From NCBI RefSeq assembly GCF_029784165.1, contig NC_073695.1, positions 91,457,902 through 91,521,901 of the forward strand: a DNA stretch of 64,000 nucleotides, in the 5' to 3' direction. This document shows, one piece after another, positions 36,155-48,426 of this stretch; position 1 is the first letter of the stretch, and every line of letters begins with the position of its first letter. Source of the DNA: Wyeomyia smithii (taxonomy: Eukaryota; Arthropoda; Insecta; Diptera; Culicidae). The translations under genes and the position numbers were made by a program. A model generated the notes under the pieces. That model saw only the letters and a program-made list of their open reading frames with translations. It ran no database searches and was not told the DNA's origin.

Positions 36155-38600
36155 TCCACCTAGCGGTCAGACCAAGCCTTTCTCGTTCGAACTTATTATT
36201 TGTTAAAATAGATTTACACCAACACTATAAGAATACATCTGGATAATTTCTGCTGGATTTGTTATTCATTCTAAACAACAAATTTTAGGTAGCCAACAGA
36301 ACAACTATACCGAACATTTAAAATATAACATTCACACACATATGAACATACGTTAACACATATACATGCAAATAACATCAAATTCTTTCAAACATATGAT
36401 GCGGTTCTGTTTTTGATCGTGGTATAATCGATTTGTACTCATATACTGCGTATAAATATTTAGATTGTTTTTGTCAACTTTAGTCAGTAGATTTCAAATA
36501 ATTTATAACTAAATGTTGTTTCTTATACGTTAATTTGAATGATCTTATCAGTGAAAATGAAATTTTTTAACGCAGTTGATATTACTGATCGTTTCTGAGG
36601 GGCATCCAATGAATGGGCAAATACCAATCAATATTGGTTCTTGAAACCTGGATTATACCCAGTGTCCAGAATCCGACCCCAAACCCCATTTTTAATCCAG
36701 ATGACCACTTCTGGTTGCCTGATAATCATAAAATCCATCATAAAATTGCCGAACTGCCTAATCTGGGTATTTCGATGGCAAAGATGGCGACAGTTTCCGA
36801 TCAACAGCCTAAAGTGACAAATATCATCCAATACGATTTGGGGTAGCGGTATGATACCCGGATGCCAGGAATCATCTTCAGACGCCATTTTAAATTACTA
36901 GACAGTAGCTTCCGGTTTCTGGAAACCAGTCTAAAAGAAACAAACATTACGCAATGTGAGTTTTTCGGGATGATGCTCAGAGACCAGGAATCAACTCCAT
37001 ACTTCAATTTGAAATCCGAATTTGCGACTTCCGGTTTCTGGAAAACATCCGTCAATTGCCAAACAGACATCCAATACATCCATAACATCCAATAAAGGTA
37101 TATCCACTCTTTGTATTTTAGAATATTGATGTTGTATTTGAAGGAATAATTGGAGCATAGTATTTGAAATTTGACGTAATATTTGTACGTTTGTTTAACA
37201 CCTGTTTTCTTCAAATGAGTCGTGCAATCTTTGAGTGAATAGACTTCCAATATTTTTGCAATTTAACACATACTGGTTAAAATAAAAGTCCGATTACCCT
37301 GGTCAACACAAGTGTGGCCCCGAAGGTCAAACTTAGAAATAATGAATAATTATAGCTTTTCCTGTGAATTCTTTTCTTTCTAGGGCAACTATTGTGAGCT
37401 TTAGAGCAGCATTTTTTTTCGATTTTGTCAACCAGTGTTATAATCAAATGAAATGGATACCAATAAAGCAACTAAACCTTCAATTTGAAACTAAGATTGT
37501 TGAAATCAGTCCTGCCATCTTTGGTAAAACGAGTGAATTTAAAAAGTTTTCTGAACACGTTTCTTTTCATAACCTTCGAACTACATGTTCAATCATCATA
37601 AAGTTCGTTATTCAGGGGTTTTGAAGACAGTCCGTTCATTTGATACCTATTTTATTCAAATCGGCTGTGTAGTTTCTGAGATTATGGAGTTTCATAACTT
37701 TTACATTTTGATACATAACAGACAAAGTTACAGTCCGATTATAATAAAATTCAAAAGGAACTTATCAGGCAACTAGATCATTCTATTGCAACTTATTTTG
37801 TGAAAATCGGTCCATCCATTTTTGAGAAAAGCGGGAGTTCAAGCAGTCTTAGAAATATGTTTCTTGTCATAGCCTGATTTCCCTTTAATATACATAACGG
37901 ACAAAGTTACAGTCCAATAACAATAAAATTCAATAGGGTCTTATGGGGCAACAAGACCTTCCATATGACACTAATTTTGTGAAAATCGGTTCAGCCATCT
38001 CGGAGAAAAGTGAGTGAGTTTAAACAATCTTTGAAACACGTTTCTTTGCATAACTTTTGAACTACATGTTCAATCTATATAAAATTATTTTACCAATGAT
38101 TCAAATAACATTCCTTTGATATCAATTTTGTTCAAATCGGTTATGTAGTTTCTGAGATAATGCAGTTTTGTGGTTTTCACATTTTGATACATAGCCTCGA
38201 AACTAAAAATCCGATAACAATAAAATTCAATAGGGTCTTATGGGACAACTAGACCTTTCATTTGCAATTAATTCCATGAAAATCGGTCCAGCCATCTCTG
38301 AGAGAATCGAGTGAGATTGGGAGAGCGTTACATACATACACACACACATACACACACAGAAAATGCTCAACTCAGATTATTTGAATTACGGAATATCTTT
38401 GCTTCATGGTTGGATACGTTGTTTCGAGTGCATAACTTATACTTCACATCGGCTGGAACTCGAGCGCTGGCGAGAATCTGTGTTCAAAATACAGTATGAA
38501 ACCCCCAAGAAAAAAATCAGGTTAGACCAAATCGATGTTTCACGTCAGTATCATTAATCAAATCGCAATACTATGTATAGGAAGGATGACCGAAAAGGCT
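36155..38600 (+). repeat. Long dispersed repeat with internal tandem units (copy B)
   Basis: Reverse-orientation relative of 13975-15750. It begins near CCACCTAGCGGTCAGACCAA, contains units with CAGCCATCT(C/T)(T/G)GAG at about 37810, 37989 and 38290, and has a (CA)n tract at 38331-38359. It is longer than copy A, partly because of an unrelated repeat at 36605-37095. Confidence 0.75.
36605..37095. repeat. TTCCGGTTTCTGGAAAC repeat family
   Basis: At least two recurrences of CTTCCGGTTTCTGGAAA (about 36907 and 37028) in diverged ~120-bp units. The same motif recurs at about 46948 in the intron of the secreted-protein gene. Confidence 0.6.
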
Positions 38601-39105
38601 CAAGAGAAGAGTTATTGAATTATTAAATATACCAAAAATCGCAGAAATAATCTTGAAAATACTAATCATGATAAATTCAATCATCTTTTTATTTCCACAG
38701 ATTCAATAGTTAACCTTTATTTTGAAAAGGTGGAAAGTAATTGTAAAAAACTTCCAGATAAAGTAATATTTCCATTGAAGAAAACAATCATTGAATCGAT
38801 GAAACTGATCACAGTTATAAAGGAGGAAAAGAAGAGGAAGATGATGATGATGATAATGGAGAAGAAGATGATGATTTATTTGATTTGTAAATAGCTTGTA
38901 TTACCAATGTTGTTTTAATTTTAATGAAAAAAATCATAAAAAAATTCGCAAAACTTGGTTGATTTGAAAGGTCGTCCAAAAACCACGTATACTTTTTCAG
39001 TAAAGAGTACACCTTGTGGCATTGCCATTGGTTAAAGATAATAAAATTTTACTTAATAAAAAATAAGGGAGAAATTGTCAAAAAATCATTAAAAATAGGT
39101 CACGT
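38600..39105 (+). other. Unassigned, with short acidic frame
   Basis: A frame of about 30 codons ending at 38889 encodes a Lys/Glu/Asp-rich tail ending DDDLFDL. Upstream stops and the lack of a longer frame make a gene unlikely. It could be a fragment of a coding exon. Confidence 0.25.
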
Positions 39106-39109
39106 GCTT

Positions 39110-40600
39110 TATGTACGGCCCCACGAAAAAAATGGATGCCGGATTCGTTTTCAGCACCCCACACCATATTTTTGACGCATTTATCAACAGTCTTTGTATG
39201 AAGTCGCCCCACTACAGGCTGTTGAGTGGGAAAGTCGCTGTACGAGCCAAAAGGGTCAGATCTTGTTGGAAGCTTTGGCAAATCTCAACCTAGATCTGGC
39301 CAACGTTGAAGCTAGAAGTACATTCAGCACAAATGGTGCGGATTCGATCATCGCCATCGTTCTCCAGCCCACGACTGGTCACGAAATCGAGAGTACACGA
39401 TGGCTACAGCATAGCCGCTACATCAACACCGACCATCAGTCGGTTTACTGAAGTGTAGATCAGAACAGGAGGCGGGAAGCAACGGGACAAACCAACAGTT
39501 CAATTGTCCGCGGGTGGAAGACATGACGTTTCGATGCCGAGGTATTTAAGCAATAAAATGCGATAAAAAGAGAGCTCGAGGGGGCAGTTGGTGCCGACCG
39601 AGTGCTGACCAATTAGTTGCCACACTATCACAAGCGTGTAACGCCATGTCTAGGACTCTCCATCCTATGAATGGAAAGTCACCGGCATCATGGTGAACTG
39701 ACGCGATAGCGGACTTTCGCAGTTCATACCTCCGTGCCAGATGGAGAATGCAACGTGGCCGAACCGTTATATCGTAATGACCTAGACCAAAGTATTGACG
39801 CCTGCATAGCAATCACCAGCGATGCTGGAGCGAATAATTGCAGGGTTTTTTTCCACGCTATAAGCCAAGTCCCTGATCTCCGGCTGCCGAATCTCACGTC
39901 CGATGTTCCAGTATCTCAGACACAGACCATGGATGGTGGTCTAACCCACCGGACATCCAATTCGTGAGCAATCATGCCGAAGCTGAATAGGAAGCAAGGG
40001 TTACGAATGAGAAACTCCTCCTCCAACTCCTTAAAGGAGAGCATGGCACCGGTACTAAATAAAATTCCAAACCTGGCTATCAAGACAGCCATAATAGTGG
40101 CCTCGGACTGTTCCAAGTAGTGCCTGGATGAGTACCTCTTCCCGGAGAGGTGGAAGCGACAGTAACTCACCATTGCCGAAAGCTGGAAAACCGCTAAGAG
40201 ACACATCGGCATATGGCGAGGTGCTCGAGAGGATTATCCTCAACAGACTAGTAAACTACACAAAAAGTGTAAATGGTCTGGTAAGTGACTAGTTCGGTTT
40301 CCGGAAAGGTAGGTCCACACTGAACGCTATTCTTTTCGTCACTAAGACGGCTGTGGTGGCCTTCCAGCGCAAGAGAAAGGTCATTCGCTATTGCGCAATC
40401 ATCACGCTTGACATGAAGAATGCGTTCAATAGCACCTGCTAAGACTCCATAGCGCTCGTGCTTCAGTCCATGTACCGGTGTCGTTGTCCAAGATTTTGAA
40501 AAAGTACTTCCGGAATCGGGTACTAGTCCACAACACCGAGGTATCTGGATATCTCGGGTGACACCATGGAGATGTGAACTTCCACCTAACACCAATCCTG
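39110..40600 (+). pseudogene. R1-like LINE ORF2 relic, 5' and RT part
   Basis: The endonuclease tail reads QILLEALANLNLDLANV and ARSTFS...NTDHQSV (39260-39450). A linker with MNGKSPASW and ADFRSSYLRARWRMQR follows (39660-39760). Then come RT motifs: LERIILNRLVNYT, FGFRKGRST, and IITLDMKNAFNS (about 40210-40437). This is the R1-type order. Stops and frame changes occur throughout, and the YxDD active-site segment is not present. Confidence 0.8.
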
Positions 40601-41284
40601 TTAGTCCCTGATTCAGACAGTATTTACACAGGTTCAGGCATGCGGTCTCCCCTATGTGTCCCCAGGCTTCTTCCGTTCTCTTGATTTTTGCCCAAAATTT
40701 CTTCTTCTACCTGCCAAACCCCTTGGAGAACTAGACTTTCTCTCACACAGAGTGAGTAATTATCCACATTTAGGCGTAGAGTATTTCAGTCGCAGAGTTC
40801 CTTTTCACTCTTTATCATCACGTGTTAGGGATAAACATTTATTTGCTCTCTCAGTTTAAGAGGGAGTAGTTTTCGTTAGCTTCTCTTTTACTAGAAGAGA
40901 AGTTGGCCAAATATCAAAACATGCAGGTTCACATTGAAGCCACATCCTAACCGTTTTCGAATTTAATATTATAGGAAGACTCACAGCTCACCATTGGTGC
41001 GTATTCTGCAGGAAGTTCGATTTTATACTGTTTTTTTCGCACCCCAGAGCGATGAGAACAGTAACGCAATGCTCAGTTGGTCTCCGAGCAATTTATTTCA
41101 TTTTTCTCGCGTGCGCGGATGAGCAATTTACAAGAGTTTCACTGGATTTTTGCTCTGTCAAATTAGGAGCATTTTTTTCGTCAGAGAAACTATTACTCTG
41201 CGCTCTCTCTACAGCAGATGGTGTGATGCACATTGAATGTAAGCTCGCAGTTTTTAAGAGGGAAGAAAACTCTTTCTCTTTAAA
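40600..41284. other. Insertion separating two LINE parts
   Basis: About 690 bp with no LINE similarity between the RT part and the C-terminal part. Termini and target duplication are not clear. No domain is recognised in its short frames. Confidence 0.35.
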
Positions 41285-41620
41285 ATGAAGATGAGCAAAA
41301 CAAAGCCTGTGTGTCCCGAATGCGTGGACGTGGAGGAAACCGATGAGTATGTTTTCCCCGTATGCCCTAATTTTGTGCGTGTGAGGAGCGACTTGATCTT
41401 AGAAAGTATTGGAGATACAACGCCAGCAGTGGTTGCTAACCACCAGTCTCCACCAGATGGGGAGCTATGAGGTTTAAGAGTTAAGAGGGTGAATGAAGCA
41501 CGAAAAGCCACTTCCCAAAGTAATTTTTAACCGTTGTTCCGGGAAGGTAAGGGCTGAAGACTGGAGGGGTTTTAATGGATTCGGGTAAACTCAACCCCCG
41601 CCACCTTGCAAAAATAAGAG
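41285..41620 (+). pseudogene. R1-like LINE relic, C-terminal CCHC-like part
   Basis: Encodes KPVCPECVDVEETDEYVFPVCPNF, matching the C-terminal Cys/His motif of R1-type ORF2 ('C-P-x-C ... E-T-x-E-H-V-x-F-x-C-P-x-F') with the usual His replaced by Tyr. A stop occurs at 41468-41470. It is the continuation of the LINE at 39110-40600. Confidence 0.7.
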
Positions 41621-41624
41621 CACA

Positions 41625-42455
41625 TCGTAGGCAGTGGTGTAATGTGACTTGGTGACACCTGAAACATGGTTGTCCCCCCTAGGTTACAATGAAATTATCT
41701 TGCAACCAGTTTTGAAAAAAGTGTATAATTTTCGTGGATGTTACCTCTTAAAGATGACACGCATAATAATTGATATTTATTTCCGCGAATATCCCGCTTC
41801 TAAAGGTGACACGCATGAAAATATTCTCAAAGGTCAGTATGTAGGTGACTATAACTTCTAATACATACAACTAATAACTAAAGGTCAGTCAGCAGGTGAC
41901 GATAATTTCGTCTATACTCGTTTGATTATCTTTGAATTCAATCTGAATCGCTTAAATATTACCTCTCTGATGGAAGAGTCAAACATCTCAATTCTGTGAA
42001 TATATAAATGTTCAATATAATCGGTAGCCGTTCATATTCGACATTTATTTATTTATTTATTTATTGATTAATTTATTTGAATTCTTTATCTGATCATTTA
42101 CGATCTAAATAAAATGTAAAGAGTGTGATGTAAATGAATTATTAATAAAAAGAAAACGTTCTTGTGATTCATTAGCTCCAATTTATGTCATCACCTGTTT
42201 TCCACTTACCATACCATTCGCATCCTGCCCTTCTCTTTCCGTTTAATTCTTTGGTAAAACCCAGAGCGGAAACTCAAGTTATCCAAACTCAAACACAACC
42301 GCCTCGGATGCAATCACAGATGGAACCTCCAGCCCCAAAGCCCGTCGAGTGGGTAATTCTTCACGGCGGCGACGACGGCGACGCCACTGCTGGGATGATG
42401 AATATGTCCAGCAAAGCGCGTCTTGATGGTCGCCTGTGTGCACTTTGATGATGCT
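41625..42455. other. Upstream region of the host gene
   Basis: No coding frame is recognised. A (TTTA)n run lies at about 42045-42065. The last 150 bp become GC-rich (GGCGGCGACGACGGCGACGC near 42365). Enhancers may lie here but none can be read directly. Confidence 0.4.
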
Positions 42456-42460
42456 TCTTG

Positions 42461-42510
42461 ACCAATTAGATATAAATAAGACCAGCGCCATAACGAGCAG
42501 CTTAGTTTCG
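42461..42510 (+). promoter_or_regulatory. Core promoter with CCAAT-like, TATA and Inr
   Basis: ACCAATTAG at 42461-42469 is followed at once by TATAAATAAG at 42471-42480, and TTAGTTTCG at 42502-42510 resembles an arthropod initiator. The TATA-to-A distance of 33 bp is right for a start at about 42504. The leader that follows has no ATG until the proposed start codon. Confidence 0.7.
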
Positions 42511-42855
42511 AGGTGGCAATTGGGCAGGATCGACCGCATCCGTGAGTGAGTGTGTGTGCACGTTTTCCTCTCCGACAGTAGGCGAATAATAGAAGACAAA
42601 CTGTCAACCGGCATCCGTCCAGAACGGTTGCGAATTAGAAGGTGTGAAATTGGATATCTCGCAAGCAGAACGAAGATTAGTGTGGTGGACACTGTTCAGG
42701 TGATCGCCGCTTGAGCAAACAACGTAACGAAGGTGATATACAGTGACGGAGGCTGGTTGTGTAATATTTGCCCTTCCGTGGCCTACCGACTGAAAGTGAA
42801 TCTCACCGGTGGAAATTTGAGAAGACACCAGAACTTGAAATTGTGAACCATGATG
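42504..42855 (+). CDS. Exon 1 of the secreted repeat protein gene (leader plus Met-Met)
   Basis: This exon has 346 nt of 5' leader without any ATG, then AACCATGATG at 42847-42855, then the splice donor GTGAGT at 42856. Only two codons, Met-Met, are coding (42850-42855). The intron is phase 0, so exon 2 (starting AAA TGT GCG at 54982) continues the frame as MMKCAALIVFALAAITRA, a complete signal peptide. An exon 1 that encodes only the first residue or residues of a signal peptide is common in insect cuticular protein genes. The exon assignment is inferred from sequence signals; no transcript evidence was available. Confidence 0.75.
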
Positions 42856-43795
42856 GTGAGTGGAGCGCTACTGACTGCGTTCAACCGAAAATGTCGAAAC
42901 TATTGGAGACACCTAAGGAATATGAGAACTATATGTGAAGCTTTTAAGATAATGTTATGCGATTTTAGGGAAAACCGAAGAAGACGTGATCTATATGGGA
43001 AACTTTGAATTAACGGATTTTCCTGTTCCAAATACTGTTACTAGTTTCTTGAATCTTCCTAGTTTGACGATCAACCAGTGCAATCGACATACCTGGAACC
43101 TTTATTTGAACTGGCCATTATGATAAAGTTCTTTTTTAGCAAGATTGTCGAAAGTGTCAATTTCATCAAATCAAAGTTTTGTCATAATTATCTCATACGA
43201 TCAGCACAGATCTGCAAAAAGTATTCAAATTTCGTTACGATAGTGTTAATTCAAGTACGAAATTATGAAATTAACATAATACACTACTGTAGTTTTTTTA
43301 CGAGTAGGATACGTGGCGCGTAAAAAAGCCGATATCCGTGCAAGAAAAAAAACGTACGGAAAACTTTATTTGTTGCAAGTTTTTATGATGTGCTTCAAAG
43401 ACTTTTGACAAAAACTCTAAAACCAAGATCAAAATCAAGAAGAATATGAGAAAAATCAGTGAATTTGGTTTTATAACATCAACCGACATTCTGGAATATG
43501 CACAAAAATCATCAAAGATATACCACGTAAAAACCATATTTTCTGGACAATCCGGGTGGAGAAAACGCGCGAAATTTAGATTCTGCAGAATACGCCACCT
43601 CAAAATCGAAAACAATAAACTTAAATGTGATTGTGACTATCTCTCGACCTTCTCGATAGGTTGAATATCAATCTCGATGAGTAATTTTTTTATTATCACT
43701 ACTTTACTATAATCGGTTTAAGTAGTGAAATATTGTAGTTTTTTTTTTGTAAAATTACAACACCTCCTTTGTTTAATTGACCCTTCATATTACAG

Positions 43796-43872
43796 GCCAA
43801 AATGAACACTAAAATGCAAATCAAAGCTAGTCTGCATAAGTTCAACATCGTGCCCAGATATATGTCACCCAG
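43796..43872 (+). other. Candidate alternative exon, 77 nt
   Basis: Preceded by a pyrimidine-rich acceptor (CACCTCCTTTG ... CATATTACAG) and followed by a good donor (CACCCAG then GTAAAG). It includes ATG codons. Inclusion between exons 1 and 2 would shift the frame (77 is not divisible by 3) and give a short product, so it may be a poison exon, an alternative leader, or chance. Confidence 0.25.
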
Positions 43873-44929
43873 GTAAAGCCTCTCGACACGCGCCGCACAC
43901 AGTCAGACCAGCCGAAAAGTAACCCTCGGTAGCACGGCTCTGTCTACAATGAACACCGATTAGCTTCCCCCCTAAAAGATTGCATCCGAACTGTGAACTA
44001 AAAGCACAACACGACATTCAAAATATGAAGTTTTAATCAGCGAAACACATTCGTCAGCTGTCGTAATCTTAGCCGCCTTCATTTTTAACACATGTCAATG
44101 TCGTCGGCAATTGAAGATCAACGGTGTTCCGGCCGGCCAGGTATGGCAACTGGCGAGCGTAATTTGTCATCCACCCTCATCATCCTGCCACGGTTTGCGG
44201 GTGATCTGTTATGGCAAAAGATTAATTCATACCTCGCTGTGCGTCGTTAGATGATCCGACTGCTATCGCTTCGGGGGCTTCGTAAACTTACCGATGTACT
44301 TCCCACATAAATTTTCCTCTAGAACTTGTTCGATTGCCTACTCAGAACAACCTCATTAAAAGTGACACTCGATGTCAAAGTGATGCTGTTAAGTAGATAC
44401 CCGGATGCCTGGATTGGTTGGCTTCCAATGAATCGAGAGTTAACTAGTCTCTTTAATATTGCGTGAAAGTTTGAAAACAAAAAATGAAGTCGGAATGTTA
44501 AGGAGCAATCTACAAGAAATAGCGCAGAAAATTCAAAAGTTTTTTCGTAGAATAAGGTCTCAAATTTTTGTAGGTACATTACAATAGACTTATGAAAATG
44601 TTATGAACAAAATTCAATTCATGTGGTATGTCTGTTATAGTTTCATCTTAGTTTTTGACAACGGGTATTTGCTATCATAATATAAACCAATGCAAATGAA
44701 TAAATTTTAAAATTTAAATCCGACTCTCTAGTTTTCCCGAAAAACTTTAAATACTTAAAATACCTTTTTTATAATGCTTAAATTTATGAACCGTAGAACG
44801 TAGAATCAATATAAATTAGCTTGACATTTGAGAATATCTTCAAAATTCTACCACTAAAACCTATAAATGTATAATTAATCTAAACATCAATTAAACATTA
44901 ATTAATCTGAACATATGAAAATACAGTCT

Positions 44930-47332
44930 AGTGTGTCTGTCTATCTGATCTATATAGGCTCGGAAACTACTGAACCGATCGGCGTGAAATTTTGTATATT
45001 CCCTATTTTGAATGGGAGGGGTTCCATACAAATGAAACACAAATTTCGCACAGCTCGAGAACAAATCAAGCGAGAACAACCAAATTTGGCAGCTGAATGT
45101 TTTTAGTGGTAACAAATATGTCCATAGTGGTTCGACCCCCTCCACCTTCCGTAAGGGAAGGGTACCATACAAATGAAACACAAAACTTTGCACATCTTGA
45201 GAACTAATCAAGTAAATGGAACCAAATTTAACGTCTAAAAGATTTGCAAGGCAAAGAATAATTCAATGGTGGTGCGATACCCCTCCCTCTTCTAAAAGGG
45301 TGGGGTCTCATACAAATGAAACACAAAATTCTGCACAAATCGAGAGCTTATTAAGTAAATGGAACCAAATTTGGCATGCAAAAATTTTACCCTCTTTTTA
45401 TGGAAGGGTTCTTATACAAATGAAACGCAAATTTCGTACAACTCTAAAACCAATCGAGCAAATACAACCAAAATTGGCATGTGAATGTTTTTAGGGGTAA
45501 CAAATATGTCCCTAGTGGTTCGAACTCCCCTCCCACTTCCTTAAGGGAGGGGTTCCATACAAATGAAACACAAATTTCGCACAACACGAGAACTAATCAA
45601 GAAAATGGAACCAAATTTGGCATGTTAAAGTTTTTAAGGCCAAAAAATATTTCCATGGTGTTTCAACACCTTTTCTCTTCTGGAAGGGAGGCTCCCGTAC
45701 AAATGAAACACAAATTTCGCACATCTAGAGTACCAATCAAGCAAATACAACCAAATTCGGCATGTTAACCCTCTAGTGCCCAGTGCCGCCTTTGGACGGT
45801 CTTCAGTTAAACCTCTAAAAAGCTTCAACCAGTTCTTTAAAAATGTTCATAAAGCTTCATAGTGATTTTTTGGAAGTCCGTCTGAAAATTAACTTGGGCA
45901 CTAGAGGGTTAAGGTTTTTTAAAGCAAGAAAAACGTTCATGGTGGTAAAGCACCCATCCCTTTTCTCAAAGGAAGGGCTTTTATACAAATCGTACATTAA
46001 TTTCTAGGGGTTTTTGGGGCCCGCGAAATTTCTTATGATAGTTTGACAACTCTCCCTGCTCTGAAAGGGGTGGTTCCCATACAAACGAAACACAAATATT
46101 TGTATAACTCGAGATTTATTCGGGCAAATAGAACCAAATTTAGCGTGTGATAATATTTCTGTAAAATTGACATGTAAAAGATTTCAAAGGCAAAAAATTT
46201 TTCAATGGTGGTTTGATACCCCTCCCTCTTCTGAAAGGGAGGTTTCCCATACCCATGAAATACAAATTTTCGTAAAATTTATTAGCTTATCTAGTAAATA
46301 GAACTAAACTTGGCATGTGGAGGTTTCGGGGGTGAGAAATGTTTCTATGGTGAATTGACACCACTCCCTTCTTTGGAAAGGGAAGCTCCAATACTAATTA
46401 AACGCAAATTTTAGCATGACTCCAGAATTAATCAAGCAAATGTAACCAAATTTGGCATGTGAGAATTTTTTGGGGCAAAAGATATTTTCATGCTAGTTCG
46501 ACACCTCCTCGTCTTCTGGAAGGGAGGGTTCCCATACAAGTAAAACACAAATTTCCGCACAACTCAAAAACTAATCAAGCAAGTGGAATCCAATTTGGCA
46601 TGAGAAGATTGTTGGGGGCAAAATATATTTTCATAATAGTTCGACATATCCCCCCCCTCCCCCTCTTCGGAAAGGAAGGAGTACTATACACGAGAAACAC
46701 AAATTTCTGCACAACTCTAAATTTAATCGAACAAATGGAACCAAATTTGGCATGTGAAGGTTTTTTGGAAAAGAAAAATGTTTCTATGATGGTTTGACAC
46801 CCCTACCTTCTTTGAAAGGAAGGGGGTGGGGGCTGGAAACCAGCCAAAATGACGAAATAATACCAAATATGGATATTTCCGTAATCGTGAATATGCACAA
46901 AAGCTGGAATTCAGCCTCAGAAACTATTTTGAATTATATGATGGCGACTTCCGGTTTCTGGGAAACAGCCCTAAATGGCCGAATATCACCCAGTATAACG
47001 TTCAGAAGCCAGAAACCGAGTCAACATGCCATTTTAAAATTCAAGATGACAACTTTTTTTTGACCGAATGTCATCCAATATGTGTATTTTTGGTACGAGG
47101 TGATGTATAAAAGGTGAAAGGCAAGGATGTTCTCATTTCGATAAAACCAAGCATTTCAAACGATTTTTCTTTTGAGTTTGAGCGTATCGAATGTCCTGTT
47201 CGTTATGCATTTGCAGACTATAAACAAATCGGAAGTTAAATCTTTGGATGTAGGTGACATCAATTGAAGTGTTTGAAATCATTTAAATAAAAAAAATGGG
47301 CGGAACGAAGTTTGCTGGGACAGCTAGTACAT
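44930..47332 (+). mobile_element. Helitron-like element with ~140-bp tandem repeats
   Basis: About 12 units of 105-170 bp recur from about 45020 to 46810, each with a variant of CATACAAATGAAACACAAAT and of ACCAAATTTGGCATGTGAA. The 3' end reads GTTTGCTGGGACAGCTAG at 47331, followed by T; CTAG then T fits the Helitron 3' rule. The start is placed at the GATCTATATAGGCTCGGAAA region and is approximate. No Rep/helicase is encoded. A TTCCGGTTTCTGG repeat lies within its right part. Confidence 0.45.
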
Positions 47333-48426
47333 ATTTTCTAAATTAACCCCTTCCTTGACGATGACGGTTTTTTTATTTCTTTTACAATTCTTTCCCCATC
47401 GTGGCAATTTTTGCAAATTTTTTAGGCTACATATTTTTTGATTAGCTAACTATGACAATTTGTATATCTTTATTATAAAATTTTTTTTGAAGTTTCGTAC
47501 ACACACTAAAGCAGAAAATAGCGATGTTTTCTGTTTTCATACACAGATGCGCAACCAGTAGTAAAATGAAAATGATTGTTCATAAAGTTTTTTTTTTAAA
47601 TCATGTTTTTTAACGAAGACTACAAAAGGTTAGCTAAACATTGATGGTTATCCGATCAATAAAAGTTTCAATAGAACCAAGGTTGCTGATTCTTGCAGCG
47701 ATGAAAAGTTCACTGCGTATCGTACTCATCACTGTGGCAGCAACGTCGCATGACTGGGAAAATCTATTCGTGTGCGAAAGTATACCATGCACGATGTATA
47801 GAGAACCTATTTTGTTTTTCTCTTTCTTTAGATTTTCTCGTTCTTCAATAAGTTGCTATTTCGTACAAACCGAACAAACGTTGCTCACTGCATTTGTTCC
47901 TCACTACCCGAGCGCGTTCGTTGCGATTATTACGAGAGGCAAGTTTTCGATAGCCATGAGCGTTCAGGGCGATTGTTACTTTGAGCAGAATGCTTAAGCG
48001 AAATAGTTCTGTGCGCCGCCGCCAATATTGTTGCGTATAGTTCTCATGCCGTGTTCGCTTTTGCGACGCGGTTCTGCAGTTGAAACCATGCTTGTCTTTT
48101 CTCCTAAGAAAACCTCTAGAGTGAATGAGAACATCTTGCACTGCGAAAACAACTACTTTCACACTAAAGAGCAAATGAACGCTAATGCTAGAAGAGAACG
48201 ATAAACGATTTTTATCTGCTGAGCTTCCTGATAGCACTGCGGTGAGATCTGAAATCTCTCTCTTGCGAGACAATTAACTATGGTGTACTTTTTCACAAGT
48301 GTGGACATCACGCACAATAATTACACTGCAGAGCTATCTGCGGTGCGTTTCGCAGTTGATTTCTTGAGCTTGTCAGAAGAAGAAAAGAGATAGGAAGAAA
48401 AAAATAGACTGCGTTGCTCGTGCCGG
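46976..48426 (+). repeat. 1,451-bp tandem duplication, copy 1
   Basis: Every stretch compared matches 48427-49877 without a difference. It covers the last ~350 bp of the Helitron-like element plus about 1.1 kb of flanking sequence. Short open frames of 118 and 142 codons inside it are duplicated with it and have no recognisable domain. Confidence 0.9.

Noticed and set aside
47641..48273. Open frames of 118 and 142 codons repeated identically at 49092-49724
   Set aside because: They are identical only because the whole 1,451-bp segment is duplicated, and they overlap each other on opposite strands. No domain is seen.
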